Assembly: GCA_030549495.1 (NCBI GenBank)
Contig: JAUIRK010001008.1
Coordinates: 62,001-126,000 of the forward strand
Direction: 5' to 3'
Origin: Nectonema munidae
Lineage: Eukaryota > Nematomorpha > Nectonematoida > Nectonematidae
Length of the DNA: 64,000 nt
Made by a program: the position numbers and the translations under genes. Below the pieces are notes generated by a model. That model was not told the origin of the DNA, searched no databases, and worked only from the letters and a program-made list of their open reading frames with translations. Every line of letters starts with the position of its first letter. Within the stretch, counting starts at the first letter, position 1. This document shows positions 23,249 to 35,588 of this stretch, piece after piece.

Positions 23249-23330
23249 ATATTTTGCCCCAGATAAATTATATACGCTAAATACGACATCATATGTTGTA
23301 ATTCAAATATTTGAAACAGTACCTTGTGTA
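23249..23330. repeat. Dispersed 80-bp repeat, copy 1
   Basis: ATTTTGCCCCAGATAAATTA then TATACGCTAAATACGACATC, closely matching 25457-25538 in the same orientation. The middle holds an imperfect palindrome around CATCATATG. Confidence 0.85.
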
Positions 23331-23464
23331 AATGTAATTTGGAACATATTTTCTAAAATTTTGACAAAGACTTTACAAAAAGAGCTAATCTTTTTCATTT
23401 ATAAGTACTGGAGCTCATTAGGGCGCTGTGAGCGGATAGTATTCATCCGCACTAAAGTCAAAAA

Positions 23465-23701
23465 GCCTTGCAATTGCAGTTTCAAAGTCCACAACCGCCT
23501 CGGAATAAATCAATTAAGATTTGCTTGGGTGTATATGGTGTATTTGATGCTTTACTTTTAGATAGCCTTTCGCTCCAAGGAAAGAAGATAACAGTGCTCA
23601 ATTTTCATAAAAAATTGTCAGCTTTTGAAATAAAACTAGAATTATGTCCTTCTTATAAAAGAAATTTTTTTCTTTTAGCTTTTGTTGATTTATTTTTTTA
23701 A
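23465..23701 (+). pseudogene. hAT transposase fragment (possible)
   Basis: The frame reads FDALLLDSLSLQGKKITVLN then FHKKLSAFEIKLEL. This fits the hAT segment F-x-x-LN-x-LNL-x-LQGK followed by F-x-x-KL-x-LW in ZBED5/GTF2IRD2-like transposases; the 537-3149 copy has IILQLQGKGVNL at the same place. No further blocks follow, so this is a short relic. Confidence 0.4.
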
Positions 23702-25456
23702 TTAGACGCCGAGCTAATAAAAATTATTACAATTTACCAGTTATTTTAACCGATGGTCTCAGTTGCTCTTTCTAACCGTAGCTAGATCTAACCAAGTAAA
23801 GGTTCTATACCATCACTTTAAAAATGATCTCTTTTGTAAATCTTTAGGGAACACAATTTTTGGTTGAACCGATTCTGTATTTAGTGTTTGAAGGTCAAAA
23901 ATGTTTTCTGTTCTAAAGACTGTATGGAAAGAGTTGTTATAGAAGACTCATTGGTAATACAGCCAGACCTGATTTATCTGAAATTAGCTTATTCGCAAAC
24001 CCATCTATCCGTTAAAATATGGTTAGGAGCTAAAAGATTTTTCTCAGCCTCTGATCTTGTTGATTTTCAACATGCCTAGTTAATATCAAATGAATTGGGG
24101 ATTGAACACTCTGTGTTGAAAAGCTATGTTGCTTAAAATTGAATTTTAAAATTTTTAACTACGAAATGTTACCAAACTACAATAGATTAGTAACACAGAC
24201 AAAACAAAGATTCATCTTACATAATCTTCATATTCTACCTACACATATATTTAATTAGTAAAGTAAATTGTTTGAAAATAGAATTAGCACTTGGGTCTAT
24301 GAATTGACAGGTAAGAAGGCGTTATTAAATAAATTGAATGAATAAGATGCTACAAATTAAGATTAAGGAATAAAAGACTTGCATGTTTAGATTATATTTT
24401 GGAAATATTAGAAATGCACATTAATGCATTAATTTAACTCTTTCAGTTACAATTACTATCAATAGGGATAAACCTTTTAAAATCATTTTCTTAACATTCT
24501 ACTTTGGAGAAACAATCTGCGCCTTAACTTTATTAATGATAGGGGCGTAAAACGTCCCCTCCCCTTCACTAAAAATTTAATTGTACAAAATTGGTTGAAT
24601 TATATCCCTTCAAATTTTGTGACTTTTCCTAAAATCGCTAGTGGCATCTTTTGATAACATTTTCATTGTAGTTAAATGAAACTCTCATGTCAAAAACTGT
24701 TAATCAAAATTAAAAATTAATTTTTTTCATCCAAATGTTCCCATTATCTGTAGTTACCCTTATATCTTAGGGTCATACTGCCTTGAAAATTTATAATTAT
24801 ATACAGTGGTGAACGAATAACACTTTATATATTTTATTTTTTTAATAATCATGACTATTTTGAAAATGTCAATCTAAATTTTGATTCATTAGAAATATAT
24901 CAAATAAAATATTCCTTTAAATTTTACATAAAATGTATGCTTTTATACTAAATCGACCATGCTGTTTCATTTCTAGACTTAGTTTTCGTATTTAGAAGTT
25001 TTTAAAAAAATTTAAAACAGTGTCAATCAAATTTGTGGTTTACGTCTGAAAACTATCTTTAAAAATATTCTCCCTAATTTTAAATGAAATATATCTTTTA
25101 TACCACATCAACCATGCTAGTTCCATTTCTGGACTCAAAATTTGAATTTAAGGTTTGAAAATATTCTCCAAAAATATTTTGAAAATTTAAAATAAATTAT
25201 CTGTTTTTATGCAAAATCGACTACGCTTACTTTAGTTCTGTACTCCATATTGGCTAAAACGATTAAAAATATAGAAGTGTCAATTGATTTGATCTAATTT
25301 AAAAAAAGAAACAGGTATCTCGTCTAAACGGAAGATGGTGTAGATATAATATTCCGTGGTTAATTTGACATATCAGAACGTGCCTCTCTTTCGGTTATTT
25401 AATTTTTTTTGTTTTTGTTATTTTGCTAAACTTATTTTACTGTACCCATTAAAAAG
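23702..25456. other. AT-rich spacer
   Basis: The open frame 23888-24079 has no domain. GGGGCGTAAAACGTCCCC near 24542 is a short palindromic GC-rich patch. Nothing else. Confidence 0.45.
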
Positions 25457-25538
25457 TTATTTTGCCCCAGATAAATTATATACGCTAAATACCACATCAT
25501 GTGGTGTAATTCAAATGTTTAAAACAGTACCTTGAGTT
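25457..25538. repeat. Dispersed 80-bp repeat, copy 2
   Basis: Direct-orientation match to 23249-23330. The palindrome here is cleaner: ACCACATCATGTGGTGT at 25491-25507. Confidence 0.85.
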
Positions 25539-25984
25539 AAAAATTTTTACATTTTTATTTACATTTTTCTAACATAATGGAACCACATAATTTAATGGGT
25601 GTTTTAAATAAATTATTGAAGAATTAAGTAGTTTTTCTCTTAATATTCAATATTTTCTGCAAAATATGACAGTTTCTTCTTCTTTTGAAACAATTAATTT
25701 CTAGTAACGGAAATTCTTTCATGTTATTGCTCTACCAAAAATATAGCTTTCAAGGAAATTTGAAAAAAATAGTTTTGTTTTGAGATTTATTACTTCATTT
25801 CACAACAATCTCAAACAACAAGTCAATTAATTCCAAATTTATAGATGTCATTTTCAAAAATTGAGATCTTTTCACAATGAATTTTTTTAATGATCAAAAA
25901 AAAGTTTTTACATATTATACACAGCTGAAGACTATTCAGAGGGGAGAGGGGGTACTTGCCCACAAATATATAAGTAGCGCCGGC

Positions 25985-26605
25985 TCTGACTGGTTCCTGG
26001 TCAAAACTGCCCAAAACCAAAACGTCCCAAAATAAAAAAAGCGCTAAAAACAAACTATCCTTAAAACTAAAACATCTAAAGCTAAGTTTTTAGTAATTGA
26101 AATCTAGAATATTTTTTAATTCTTTTAGAAACATAAACTTTTGTTTTAGGAGTTTCTTTTGATCTATGAATATAACCAATCTTTATAGGCCTTAAAAGTA
26201 TACGAAATCATTCATTTTGTTTGCTTTGAATATTGTATAGTATTGTTAAATTTTAAATACTAATATCGATTCTCTGACTTAAATATTTATTTACAAATAT
26301 TAAAATTTTCTTTGATCTCGAAATCAAATCTGGACAATCTTAGAATTTTCAAAACTTATATATTAAATTATATAAGATAAAAATTTTAATGTGTTAAGCT
26401 TTTGATTGAAATTGACTAAAATTTAAAACCAGAACATCTAATAAAGTAAAATCATATGGTAACAAGTATATTTTCATTGTTAAATATTTTTTTTATCTAA
26501 TATGCCAACAAATTAATTGCCTAAACAAAAACGGCCCGAACCAAAACAGTCCAAACTAAAACGAACTGAAATCAAAGTGGTTATAAACAAAAAATCAAAA
26601 CCTAA
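25985..26605. repeat. Paired periodic-word repeats, words like CCCAAAACCAAAACGT
   Basis: At 25995-26085 and again at 26517-26600, words of 10-14 bases with the pattern AAAAC(N)2-3CC follow one another, for example AAAACTGCCC, AAAACGTCCC, AAAACGGCCC, AAAACAGTCC. The two blocks stand about 520 bp apart and flank AT-rich DNA. They may be subterminal repeats of one decayed element. Confidence 0.5.
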
Positions 26606-27147
26606 GCTTTTAAAAAGGGTTTTTTAATTTGGAATGTTTTGGTTCATTTCAATCAAAAAAATAAGATACATTAAAATACAACATTAAAATTTATATCACA
26701 TATAATTTAATTTCTAAGTTTTAAAAATTTTGGGGTAGGTGTAAAATAAGCTGCAAAAAAAGCTGCAAAAGTAAAGCCTGATTTCGAATAAACGAAAAGA
26801 GATAACAGAGTGAAAATTTACTTACATATAAAACTCGAGTCTCTAATTCAGAAAAAAATCAAATCAAGTTATATATATTAAAAAAACATTATATTTTAGT
26901 GATAATAAGTCAAAATTTATGGATTTGTCTTCCATTTCTGTTACCTCGATGGTGGCAATAATGTCTATGCGAATTAATTTATGTAAAAAAATATATTTTC
27001 ATTTTAAAAAAATTAATTTTCAAAAATATTTAGTTAAATTTTTAATTTCTTTAATCTTTTTATTCTCTTTTGTTTTTAAAGATGATCATTATTCAAAATA
27101 TCAAATAAAAAATATATTTATTATATTATTTTTATATTATTATTATT
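26606..27147. other. AT-rich spacer
   Basis: The open frame 26919-27149 ends in a run of Tyr and Phe over AT-rich sequence and is probably chance. Confidence 0.45.
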
Positions 27148-27155
27148 GATTTGAG

Positions 27156-28350
27156 CAGTGGCGTAGGAAAGCTAAAAAAACTGGGGGGTATAATAAAATT
27201 ATATTGAAGTTTTTTAAGCAAAATTTTTTTGTACAATAGTAAGTCTTTAAATTTAAGAAATTTATTATATTTAAAATGAAAAAGAGGAAAAACTACATTT
27301 TATATAATAAAAAAAACAATTGCACAAATAGACATAAAAATATACTAAAAACCAAAAGTATCACGCTTTTTTTCATTTGATTTAGCAAACTGATCAGCAA
27401 GTAATTCAATAGATACTTCATCAAGAAGCCCTTGGTGTATGTTACAAACAGCAACAGAGTTAAGTCTTGCTTGACTCATAGTGTTTCTAAGCCACGTTTT
27501 TAATCTTCTGAGAGCACTAAAGCTGCGTTCACATTGGCTCGAAGAAACAGGGCATACGAGCAAAAGTTTGATCAACATAAAAACTTGAGGAAAGAGCATA
27601 CGAACTTCTTCATTCATGTTTAGATAATTTTTTCTTGCCTCTTCAAGATTATTTGAGTTTGTCTTTCGTTTAAACATTGCAAACTCTATTTTTAAAGTTT
27701 CCAAATGTATTTCTGGATATTGACATAAAACTTCATAATTTGATATTTTTCCTGAACTTAAAGTGTTCTCAAGAATTTTGTATATAAAAAGATCAGGCTT
27801 GCAAGTATCATACATTTCTTTCATTTTCAAAATTATTGAATCTAAAAAGCTGAAATATTGTTGCTTATAATAGTCTTTAATATCCTTCGAATCTTCACTT
27901 AATAAATCAATTTCCTTCTTTCTTTTCCGTCTGACATTTAACGGTTCTAACTGAAATTTTCTAATTTCTTTGGCTGAATTTTCGTATATGATGTCAAACT
28001 CATTATCGAATTTCCATGAAGAAATTTGGTCAATTATAATTTTAACATCTTGTAGAGTATCTGTGAAAAAAAATATATTAGCATAGACACACATCTAAGC
28101 ATATCACATGATTTAAACTTTCACAAACAGATATAGTTATATATTAGTGTGCAGGTTAGTCTTTGACTCTTTGAATCAGGTGTCAAGTATACGGTAAAAA
28201 ATATTCACTGACATTACATATGATTTTAAGTTTTTAATTACTATATATAAAATTACCTACACTAAACCTGGGGGGGGGGGGATAATTTGCATTATTTTCC
28301 AAGGTGGAGGATATACATCCCCTCCTATCCCCATGGTTCCTACGCCCTTG
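27156..28350 (-). mobile_element. hAT DNA transposon, internally shortened, intact ends
   Basis: The left end reads CAGTGGCGTAGGAA and the right end, inverted, CAAGGGCGTAGGAA: 12 of 14 agree. A perfect 8-bp duplication, GATTTGAG, flanks it at 27148-27155 and 28351-28358. The 1195-bp length and single C-terminal frame show that most of the transposase is missing. A run of 12 G interrupted by nothing lies near the right end (28270-28281). Clean ends and an exact duplication suggest a recent insertion that depended on a full-length relative. Confidence 0.93.
27345..28094 (-). CDS. hAT-C dimerisation-domain protein (transposase remnant)
   Basis: A 249-codon uninterrupted frame inside the shortened hAT element. 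It contains LFPQVFMLIKLLLVCPVSSS, then QCERSFSALRRLKTWLRNTM. This is the hAT dimerisation signature (P-x-S-S-x-x-CERSFS-x-LRRLKT-W-LR) of the P52rIPK/ZMYM-like hAT group, followed by RLNSVAVCNIHQ. The N-terminal zinc finger and the RNase-H-like catalytic core are missing, so it cannot cut DNA. It might still bind an active transposase. The ATG at 28094 begins a frame whose first residues (MCVYANIFFF) look like intron or junk; AAAAATATTTTTTTTCACAG just downstream is a possible acceptor, so the true exon may begin near 28062. Confidence 0.8.
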   Translation of the reverse strand: MCVYANIFFFTDTLQDVKIIIDQISSWKFDNEFDIIYENSAKEIRKFQLEPLNVRRKRKKEIDLLSEDSKDIKDYYKQQYFSFLDSIILKMKEMYDTCKPDLFIYKILENTLSSGKISNYEVLCQYPEIHLETLKIEFAMFKRKTNSNNLEEARKNYLNMNEEVRMLFPQVFMLIKLLLVCPVSSSQCERSFSALRRLKTWLRNTMSQARLNSVAVCNIHQGLLDEVSIELLADQFAKSNEKKRDTFGF

Positions 28351-28358
28351 GATTTGAG

Positions 28359-31300
28359 AATAGATAAAGCTCGTCAAAGATAAGCGTTAACGATAAATGC
28401 TCACGTACAGCCACTAGATGCAAATTCAAACCTCAAAGTTTGAACACAAAAGTGGAACTGAGACTTCAATAGAAGAAAGAGGTCTTTTACACTGTGTACG
28501 CTTAGTTATGATGATCAAATACAAGAGTACATACAATTTCTAGTTTTAACTAACACCTTGTATGCAGAATTAAGTATATATTTATTTTGATATAATTTAA
28601 TTCACTTAATATACTGAGCACTTCTTTTGTCATCACTTTCTTAAATATGCTGAGCACTTCTTTTCATTTGGATCTTTCTAACTACAAATATACCGTGATT
28701 TTAATAAACAATTTATTGCAGATCTGATTGTGATATTTTTTAAAAATTACTATCCTGTCAAAAAATTTATTAAATCAAGAAATTTCGAAATTAAAAACAA
28801 TAATAAATTTTAAATGCATAATTTTTCAATAAATATAGTATTTATTTACTTAATACACCATTTTATGATGTATAATCTGTGAGTAAATTAATTTTCACAT
28901 GTAACCTAACTGACAAATTTACTTTCACCGGAGAAGCTATCTGAATAATTTCATATTTTCTAAAACACTTAATTTTACATAACTACACCAACATCAATGA
29001 ATTTTTAAGGGAGTTTACCCTTACCTTTAATGTTTATAATATTTTAATATCTACCAAAAAGTCGAGTCTTTGGGATCCAAAAAATCCTTTAAGTTATCCG
29101 AAGTTCGAGTTAAACGAATGATCAGTATCATATATTTTCTTGAATGAATAGCAGTTCTGTGATACTTCCAGGTACAAATTTAAGGGAGCAAAACCTCAAA
29201 AAAATTGAATTCATTTTATTTTATAAAAAAAATAACGAGAGTATATATACAAAATTACGATAATTTAGGTTGAAAAGGGCATAAAATTTTGTGCCTACAC
29301 GCTTAAAGATAATAATAAAATATGGTACAATAATTCAAAGCAAATCATAGGGCTGCAAATATCTCAGCGCTGAAAATGCCTTACAACGAAATGAATGAAA
29401 GCATGTGTAATTCACACTTTTATTGATTTTTCATAAAAACTTTGTATTCAAAGCCTCTGAAATATATTGCAACATGATGAACTGCAATTCACAGATAGCT
29501 TTGAAATTTTTATCCCGAATAATTTAAGTTATAAATTGATATCAGAAAAAGCATGAATTACTTCGATTTAACCGAAAATTCCACCTATCTGATTTTAAGT
29601 TAAACGAAAATTTAGCATGTGTAGATATGACTGAGACAGGTACAGCGACTCGAGTTATCGAGAGCTTACTACTAGATGTTTATCTATAAACTATTATGCT
29701 AGGATAAATTTAAAATGATATCTAAATATAAAAACTTTCATTTTATTAAATTGTCAATTTTTATAAATATTATAATATAGATACATTATAATAAATTTTT
29801 TACCTAAGAGAAATCCTCTTTTTACGAAATTCGAATAAATTTTGATAAAATTTCAAAAACCAGCCAGATAAATTAGTACTAAGAAAATTTTCCCAAGGTT
29901 ATTAAAAATCAATGACTTTAAAATTTCCTAAATATCTGCCAACGTGAAAAATTATTTTTTTTTTAAGATTTTCTTGACAAAAATATTGCCACCTTTGGAT
30001 ATATACTTCGAAGAATATTTTTTTTATTTTCCCCATCATTTGTTGGAAAAAATATTCTTTTAAAGATTTTCATTTAAATTTGTGCAGGAAAATTAATTTT
30101 TTTAACCTTTTACCTTTCGAAGTTATCATTTCTCAACTTAATAAAAAGAATCAAGTTTTTTATGTTGACTTTTTCACGAAAATGATTTCTGTTAAGGTAC
30201 CAAATTTTAAAACTTTAATACAAAATTTGATTTTCAGAAGAATTTTTGAAACTGGATTTCCAATTTTTCAAAAATAATAATAAGTCCACTTTTCCGTATA
30301 AAGCCATTACCAAATTTATGTAAAAATGAGTTTTGAACAATTTTTAATACACTTTCAAAAGAATTTTCCTTTTCAAACAATGCCTATCGTTAAGACAGTT
30401 TACTTCATTGATGTATAAAATGTTTTTAGAATACAAAAATAATTATTCTGTAAAATTTAGTTAATATCTGTTGCGGGTATTATTAAAAAACCTTACAATT
30501 AAAAATGCGAGCTGATCATTATTGCCTAAACTTAATTCAAGGGTTTTCAAATAAATTTTGTTAATCATGTTGTATATGATTGGATACTTTGGTCGACACT
30601 TTAAAATTTCTTCATAAGTGCAGAATCTTTCATTAGGGCGGGAGACACTGTACTATTTTTTGAACAACTGGTTAAGTTTAACAATTTTTAAGATAAAATA
30701 CAAACTTTCTAATAAAGTTTTCTAATTAAAAACATGCTTCATCTTAAATAAAAATGGCTTTCCTAATAGATTTATTGAAAATAATGAAAATTTTAAAATA
30801 AAAACGAATAATAGTACACTAAATAATTGTGTAAGAGAAAACAAAAAATAAAAATTAAAGAGTTTTCAGAACTACGAAGACTTTTACAGAGTTCTTATTT
30901 GACTAAACACAATTCATCCTGATAAATAAAAATCTGAAAAAAAAATTAAAGCGATTCATGAAATTGATGAAAAAATTAATCATAAGTTCCATACCTAAAT
31001 ACTTTTTAGCTTTCTACATTCATCGATTTCTTGTTACTTGCAATATTAAAAACTTTTATTATCTTACCGGAATAAATGAATACAGGAATATTGAATTAGA
31101 AAAAAATTTAAAAAGTGAAATCAGATAATTTTCTATATTTCTTATCATTTTTCATAAAATTTTGAATACACTGAAATAAGAAAAAGACATTATATAAAAC
31201 TGTTTTTAGATAAAATACTTTCAGAATAATTATTGATCATTAATTTTGTTAAAAGTTAAGTAAGGTAACAAATACGAATATGGTAAAAAGTTGTTTTAAG

Positions 31301-31390
31301 AGTTGATTTTGAAATTACTTGACCTTGATTTATTATAAAATCTTAAAAAAATATTTAATATGAACTTATAATAAAGAATTAAGGAAAAAA
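28359..31390. other. AT-rich spacer
   Basis: About 3 kb without recognisable genes or elements. CTGAGCACTTCTTTT occurs twice at 28614 and 28658 as a small local duplication. Short frames such as 30080-30277 have no domain. Confidence 0.5.
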
Positions 31391-31394
31391 GTTA

Positions 31395-32640
31395 AATTTC
31401 TTACAGATAAAGCAGAGATCAGCCTTGAAAATGTTTACAGAAAAGCAAAGATTAACCTTCAAAAAAAGTTGAATGAACTTATGAAAAAAAATAAATAAAA
31501 AATTTAAGTTCCTTACACAGAAAGCAAAAGTCAATCTTAAAATTTTTTTAACGTAATTATAGGGAAATATAAGCAAAAAGTAAAGTTTGTTACAGAGAGA
31601 GCAAAGATCAACCTTTAAAAATTGAACTTATAAAAAGAATTAAAGAAAAAATTTTAATTTCTTACAGATAAAGCAAAGATCCGCCTTGAAAAAGTTTAAT
31701 ATAATAGGGGATGATAAAAAAGTTTACAGAAAATTAAAGATTGACCTTCAAAAAAAGTTGAATGAACTTATGAAAAAAAATAAGTAAAAAATTTAAGTTC
31801 CTTACACAGAAAGCAAATGTCAACCTTAAAAAATAAATTAAGTAAAAATATTAATCTTACAGAAAAAGCAAAGATCAGCCTTGAAAAAAGTTTAATATAA
31901 TAGGGGATGAACTTATAAAAAAGTTTACAGAAAAGCAAACATTGACCTTCCAAAAAAGTTGAATGAACTTATGAAAATAAATAAATAAAAATTTAAGTTC
32001 GTAAAGCAAAAGTCAGCCTTAAAAAATTTTTAACGTAATTATAAGGAAATATAAGTAAAAAGTAAATTTTGTTACAGAGAGAGCAAAGATTAACCTTTAA
32101 AAATGTTTAATATGAACTTATAAAAAAGAATTAAAAAAAAAATTTTAATTTCTTACAGATAAAGCAAAGATCCGCCTTAAAAAAGTTTAATATAATAGGG
32201 GATGATAAAAAAGTTTACAGAAAATTAAAGATTGACCTTCAAAAAAAGTTGAATGAACTTATGAAAAAAAATAAGTAAAAAATTTAAGTTCCTGACACAG
32301 AAAGCAAAGGTCAACCTTAAAAAATTTTAACGTAATTATAGGAAAAATCAGTAAAAAGTAAAGTTTGTTACAGCGAGAGCAAAGATCAACCTTAAAAATA
32401 TTTAATATGAACTTATAATAAAGAATTAAGGAAACAAGTTAAATTTCTTACAGATAAAGCAAAGATCCGCCTTGAAAAAGTTAAATATAATAGAGGATGA
32501 ACTTATAAAATAAATTAAGTAAAAATATTAAGGCCAACCTTCAAAAAAAATATTATAATAAGCGAAGAACTTATAAAAACAATTATAAATAAGTTAAGTT
32601 TCTTACAGAAAAAAACAAAGTTCAAACTATAAAAAAAATT
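31395..32640. repeat. Local satellite array, monomer about 65-80 bp, higher-order period about 490 bp
   Basis: About 18 degenerate copies of a unit with the core TTACAG-N-AAAGCAAAGATC-N2-CCTT-AAAAA. Types alternate in a fixed order, so blocks recur: ATAATAGGGGATGATAAAAA is at 31701 and at 32192, 491 bp apart, and the neighbouring units match in the same order. Positions of unit cores include 31407, 31441, 31515, 31592, 31664, 31733, 31805, 31859, 31927, 32075, 32154, 32217, 32294, 32371 and 32450. Most units start with a splice-acceptor-like TTTCTTACAG or TTGTTACAG. Minus-strand frames across it (31379-31576, 31768-31953) are repeat-derived and have no domain. Confidence 0.88.
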
Positions 32641-32644
32641 TGAA

Positions 32645-35441
32645 ATAGAAAACAAGAAAATGGTTGTAATTATATTTTAGGAGAAAATAAAAGAATTCGC
32701 CATTTTTAAAAATCCAAAAAAATGGCCGTCGAATTTGCAGCTTATTTTACCCTTAAAATGGTTCCCAAAAATTTCGGAAAAGTTTGAGAGGCTATCATAC
32801 AAATTCTAGGGAACAGATTTAATTGTAACTTTGAATATATATATTGTATATTATATTTAGTTTATATGCAAAATTTAAATTAAATTGTCAAATTATTTAC
32901 AAAGTTATTTAACTTTATATTTGAAGCTATTTTTGCAGCTTATTTTACATAGACCGAAAATTTTGAGATTAAAGTCTAGATTTGTTTTGAGATCAAAGTA
33001 AATTTAATATTTGTAGACAAAAATTGAAGTCAAGAATTGATAAGAGTATTTAAAATTTAACAATATTATAAAATGAAAGTATAAAATTCAAAGCAAACAA
33101 AAGAAGTAATTTAAAATCATATAAAGATTATAAATTAGAATGTCAAATATGATTATAAATGTCAGATAGCTGGGAATCAGAACAAGTTAAATAAAAATGA
33201 ATATTTTGAAATTGCAAGGTGACTTGTAAAAATTATGAAAAAAACCATTTTCTTTGTTTTAAGGCTAAAGACAAGTGAACTCACGAGTATTAACTACCTG
33301 AAATAACTATTCTATTCGTTATTAACTTGAACTCATAAATAGTGGATTCAATTGAATTTATGTAAAAAGTCGAACCTCATCAAAATTTTAATTTTATTAG
33401 AAATTGGACATTAAACTTTAGAATTTTTGAACTCCCGTTATCTTTAAAATTGATTGTGATTATATTTAAAAGTAGCCGATAAAATATTAACATTTAAAAT
33501 TTCATTAATTTTATCCTATTACTTTCTAAGGAGTGTGTAAAGCAAAAATTTGTAGTTTTTTCTGTATCTGCAAATTATTCATTTAGTTACTTTGTTGAAG
33601 ACCTATTTTCTAAACACTCTAAACATAGGCCTTGATCTCATTCTAATCAAAGTTATTAAGAATTTGAAAAATATTTTCACATGTGTGTACCAATATCCTG
33701 AGTTTAATCACTCGCGTATTTTTACTTAAGATCTCGTTCTTGTTGTTAAAGGAAAGAACATACGCAAAAAACTGAAAAGGTATGCGATTTTATGATTCAG
33801 TTTGAATTAATAAAAATATGGCGATAATCATTTTTTCTTCAGTTTAAATAGTAATTTTAACCTAATCAATTTAATTTTTCGACAGTATAAATTTTGGGAT
33901 ATAATATTTTTAAAAGTTGAAACTTTTTTCAATGAGTTTTTTCATTCAAAATTAAGTCCTGCTAATATTTTATTTTTTTCAATTACAAAATATGATTTAA
34001 GAAATTATATTTCATTTACCTAATTTTTTTCTGAAAAAAGTTTTGCTATATTATTTTAAATATTTTATTGTTGAAAAAAAGTTAATTAAAAAGAAAAAAT
34101 TTATAAAGACAAAAATTATTTGTTCGATGATTATATCCTTCGATATATTTACCATTCAATGAGTTTACCCACGAAGAATTTACTCACAAGAATTTACAAT
34201 AAATCTTGCATGACAGCACACTCATTAGAACTAATTATCCGCAATTTTGTTTAACAAACTATAAAGCATCATGAAACCGTACTTGCCCGTATTTTGACCT
34301 GAGTATGACTATTTTTGAAGTTTTGAATTTCTGAAGCACTTGAAATAATATAAATATGCCTTCTTTAACCTGAGCGCCTTTGTTTTACAGAGAAAAATGT
34401 TTCCCAATATTCCTACATTGAAGATTACCACTAAAACCCAATGAAGAGCTGTGATAGGCCTTTTTATAGCTTGGTTATGAAAAGAGGGGGTAGGAGGGGA
34501 TGTTTTAATGTTTTCCAGGTCAAGATGTACAATTGAATTTTTTTAGCTTGTACCATTATTCACTACTGAAGGGGCAAATATTTGCGTTATAACGGCTACA
34601 GGATTTGTGCTACCACCTTTGCCAATCTGGGTGATTTCAAATCAACTAATGCACAGTAAATCGCAGTTGATGTAAAACTAAAAAAGTGTTTTAGTAATGG
34701 AGCATAATAAATTTGAGATATAATTCTTTTTTTGAAATTTATTTCAATGTTTTTATAGAAGGATGTAAATATAGGAGTCACAATAATAGAAGTTTTATTA
34801 ATTCAATCCTTCACATTTAAAATATACTTCATCAAATATATACCATTTTCAGTTCCGCCATACCCTTTTGCAATTCCATCGCATCATTCTGGATTTGAAC
34901 ACACCCTTTTACAATTATGTTTTTACTTTGTAAAAAAAATCTTCTTGCGAAAGATAAAAGTTTTCATATATACAGAAACATTTTAACTTTAGGCTCTTTT
35001 ATTATATTACATATTTTCGATGAATTGTTACTCAAACATGTTTTGAATCGTCTAAGATTTCCAACAGTGCTAAAAGTGTGTGTTCTCTGCCATTAAGTAT
35101 TCGTTGTGTTTTTCCGATAAAGAATAAATTTTTCCTTCAAGCTAGGACATTCTAATGCCCTTGTAATTACCTGCATGAAAGTGTATCAAAGAAATAAAAG
35201 TTTTGATTACCCAACGCACATTAGCCGAATCAGATCTCATATAGGAAAAAAAAATTTTCCCACTTCTCAAAGAACTCAAAAGTTTAAAAAATTTATATTT
35301 TAAAGGAAAATAAAACAAGTATACCGGAGTTTCTAAAATTTATAATATTCAATCTCAAAGAAAAAATTACATTAAGTAATTAAATGAACTTCTTCCTTTT
35401 TAAATAAAAAAAAATTAATGCTGATGAAAGTGCTTTTATTG
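32645..35441. other. AT-rich spacer
   Basis: No coding signal. A G-rich patch (GAGGGGGTAGGAGGGGATG near 34484) resembles the G-rich subterminal part of the 27-28 kb hAT element and may be a relic. Confidence 0.45.
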
Positions 35442-35588
35442 TGGGCGTGAGTAAGGTTGGTTAGATGCTGGATTCGATAACTCAAGGTCTTGGGTTCGAT
35501 CCCGCATCAAGCCTACTTTCCTCATAGTTCGATACAAGCGGCGCAATTGTGCCTTCTCGATGAAAACACACCATGCAACTCATCTTCT
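35442..35588 (+). repeat. tRNA-derived SINE, family A (best-preserved copy)
   Basis: Head GGGCGTGAGTAAGGTTGGTT with a box A-like TAAGGTTGGTTAGATGC, and a good box B GGTTCGATCCC at 35493-35503. The body is GTTCGATACAAGCGGCGCAA and the 3' words are GATGAAAACAC then GGTACTTTAC. The polymerase III boxes are spaced as in tRNA genes, but the head does not fold into a clean cloverleaf, so it is not a tRNA gene. Other copies are at 19521, 41299 (minus), 50316 and 51876. Confidence 0.85.

Noticed and set aside
31379-31953. Minus-strand frames across the satellite (FKADLCFICKKFNF-like repeats)
   Set aside because: They arise from the repeat units; sequence varies in homopolymer length and there is no domain or start context.
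35442-35515. Functional tRNA gene
   Set aside because: Boxes A and B are present but the acceptor and anticodon arms do not pair, and the sequence continues into a conserved non-tRNA body shared with other copies: a SINE.
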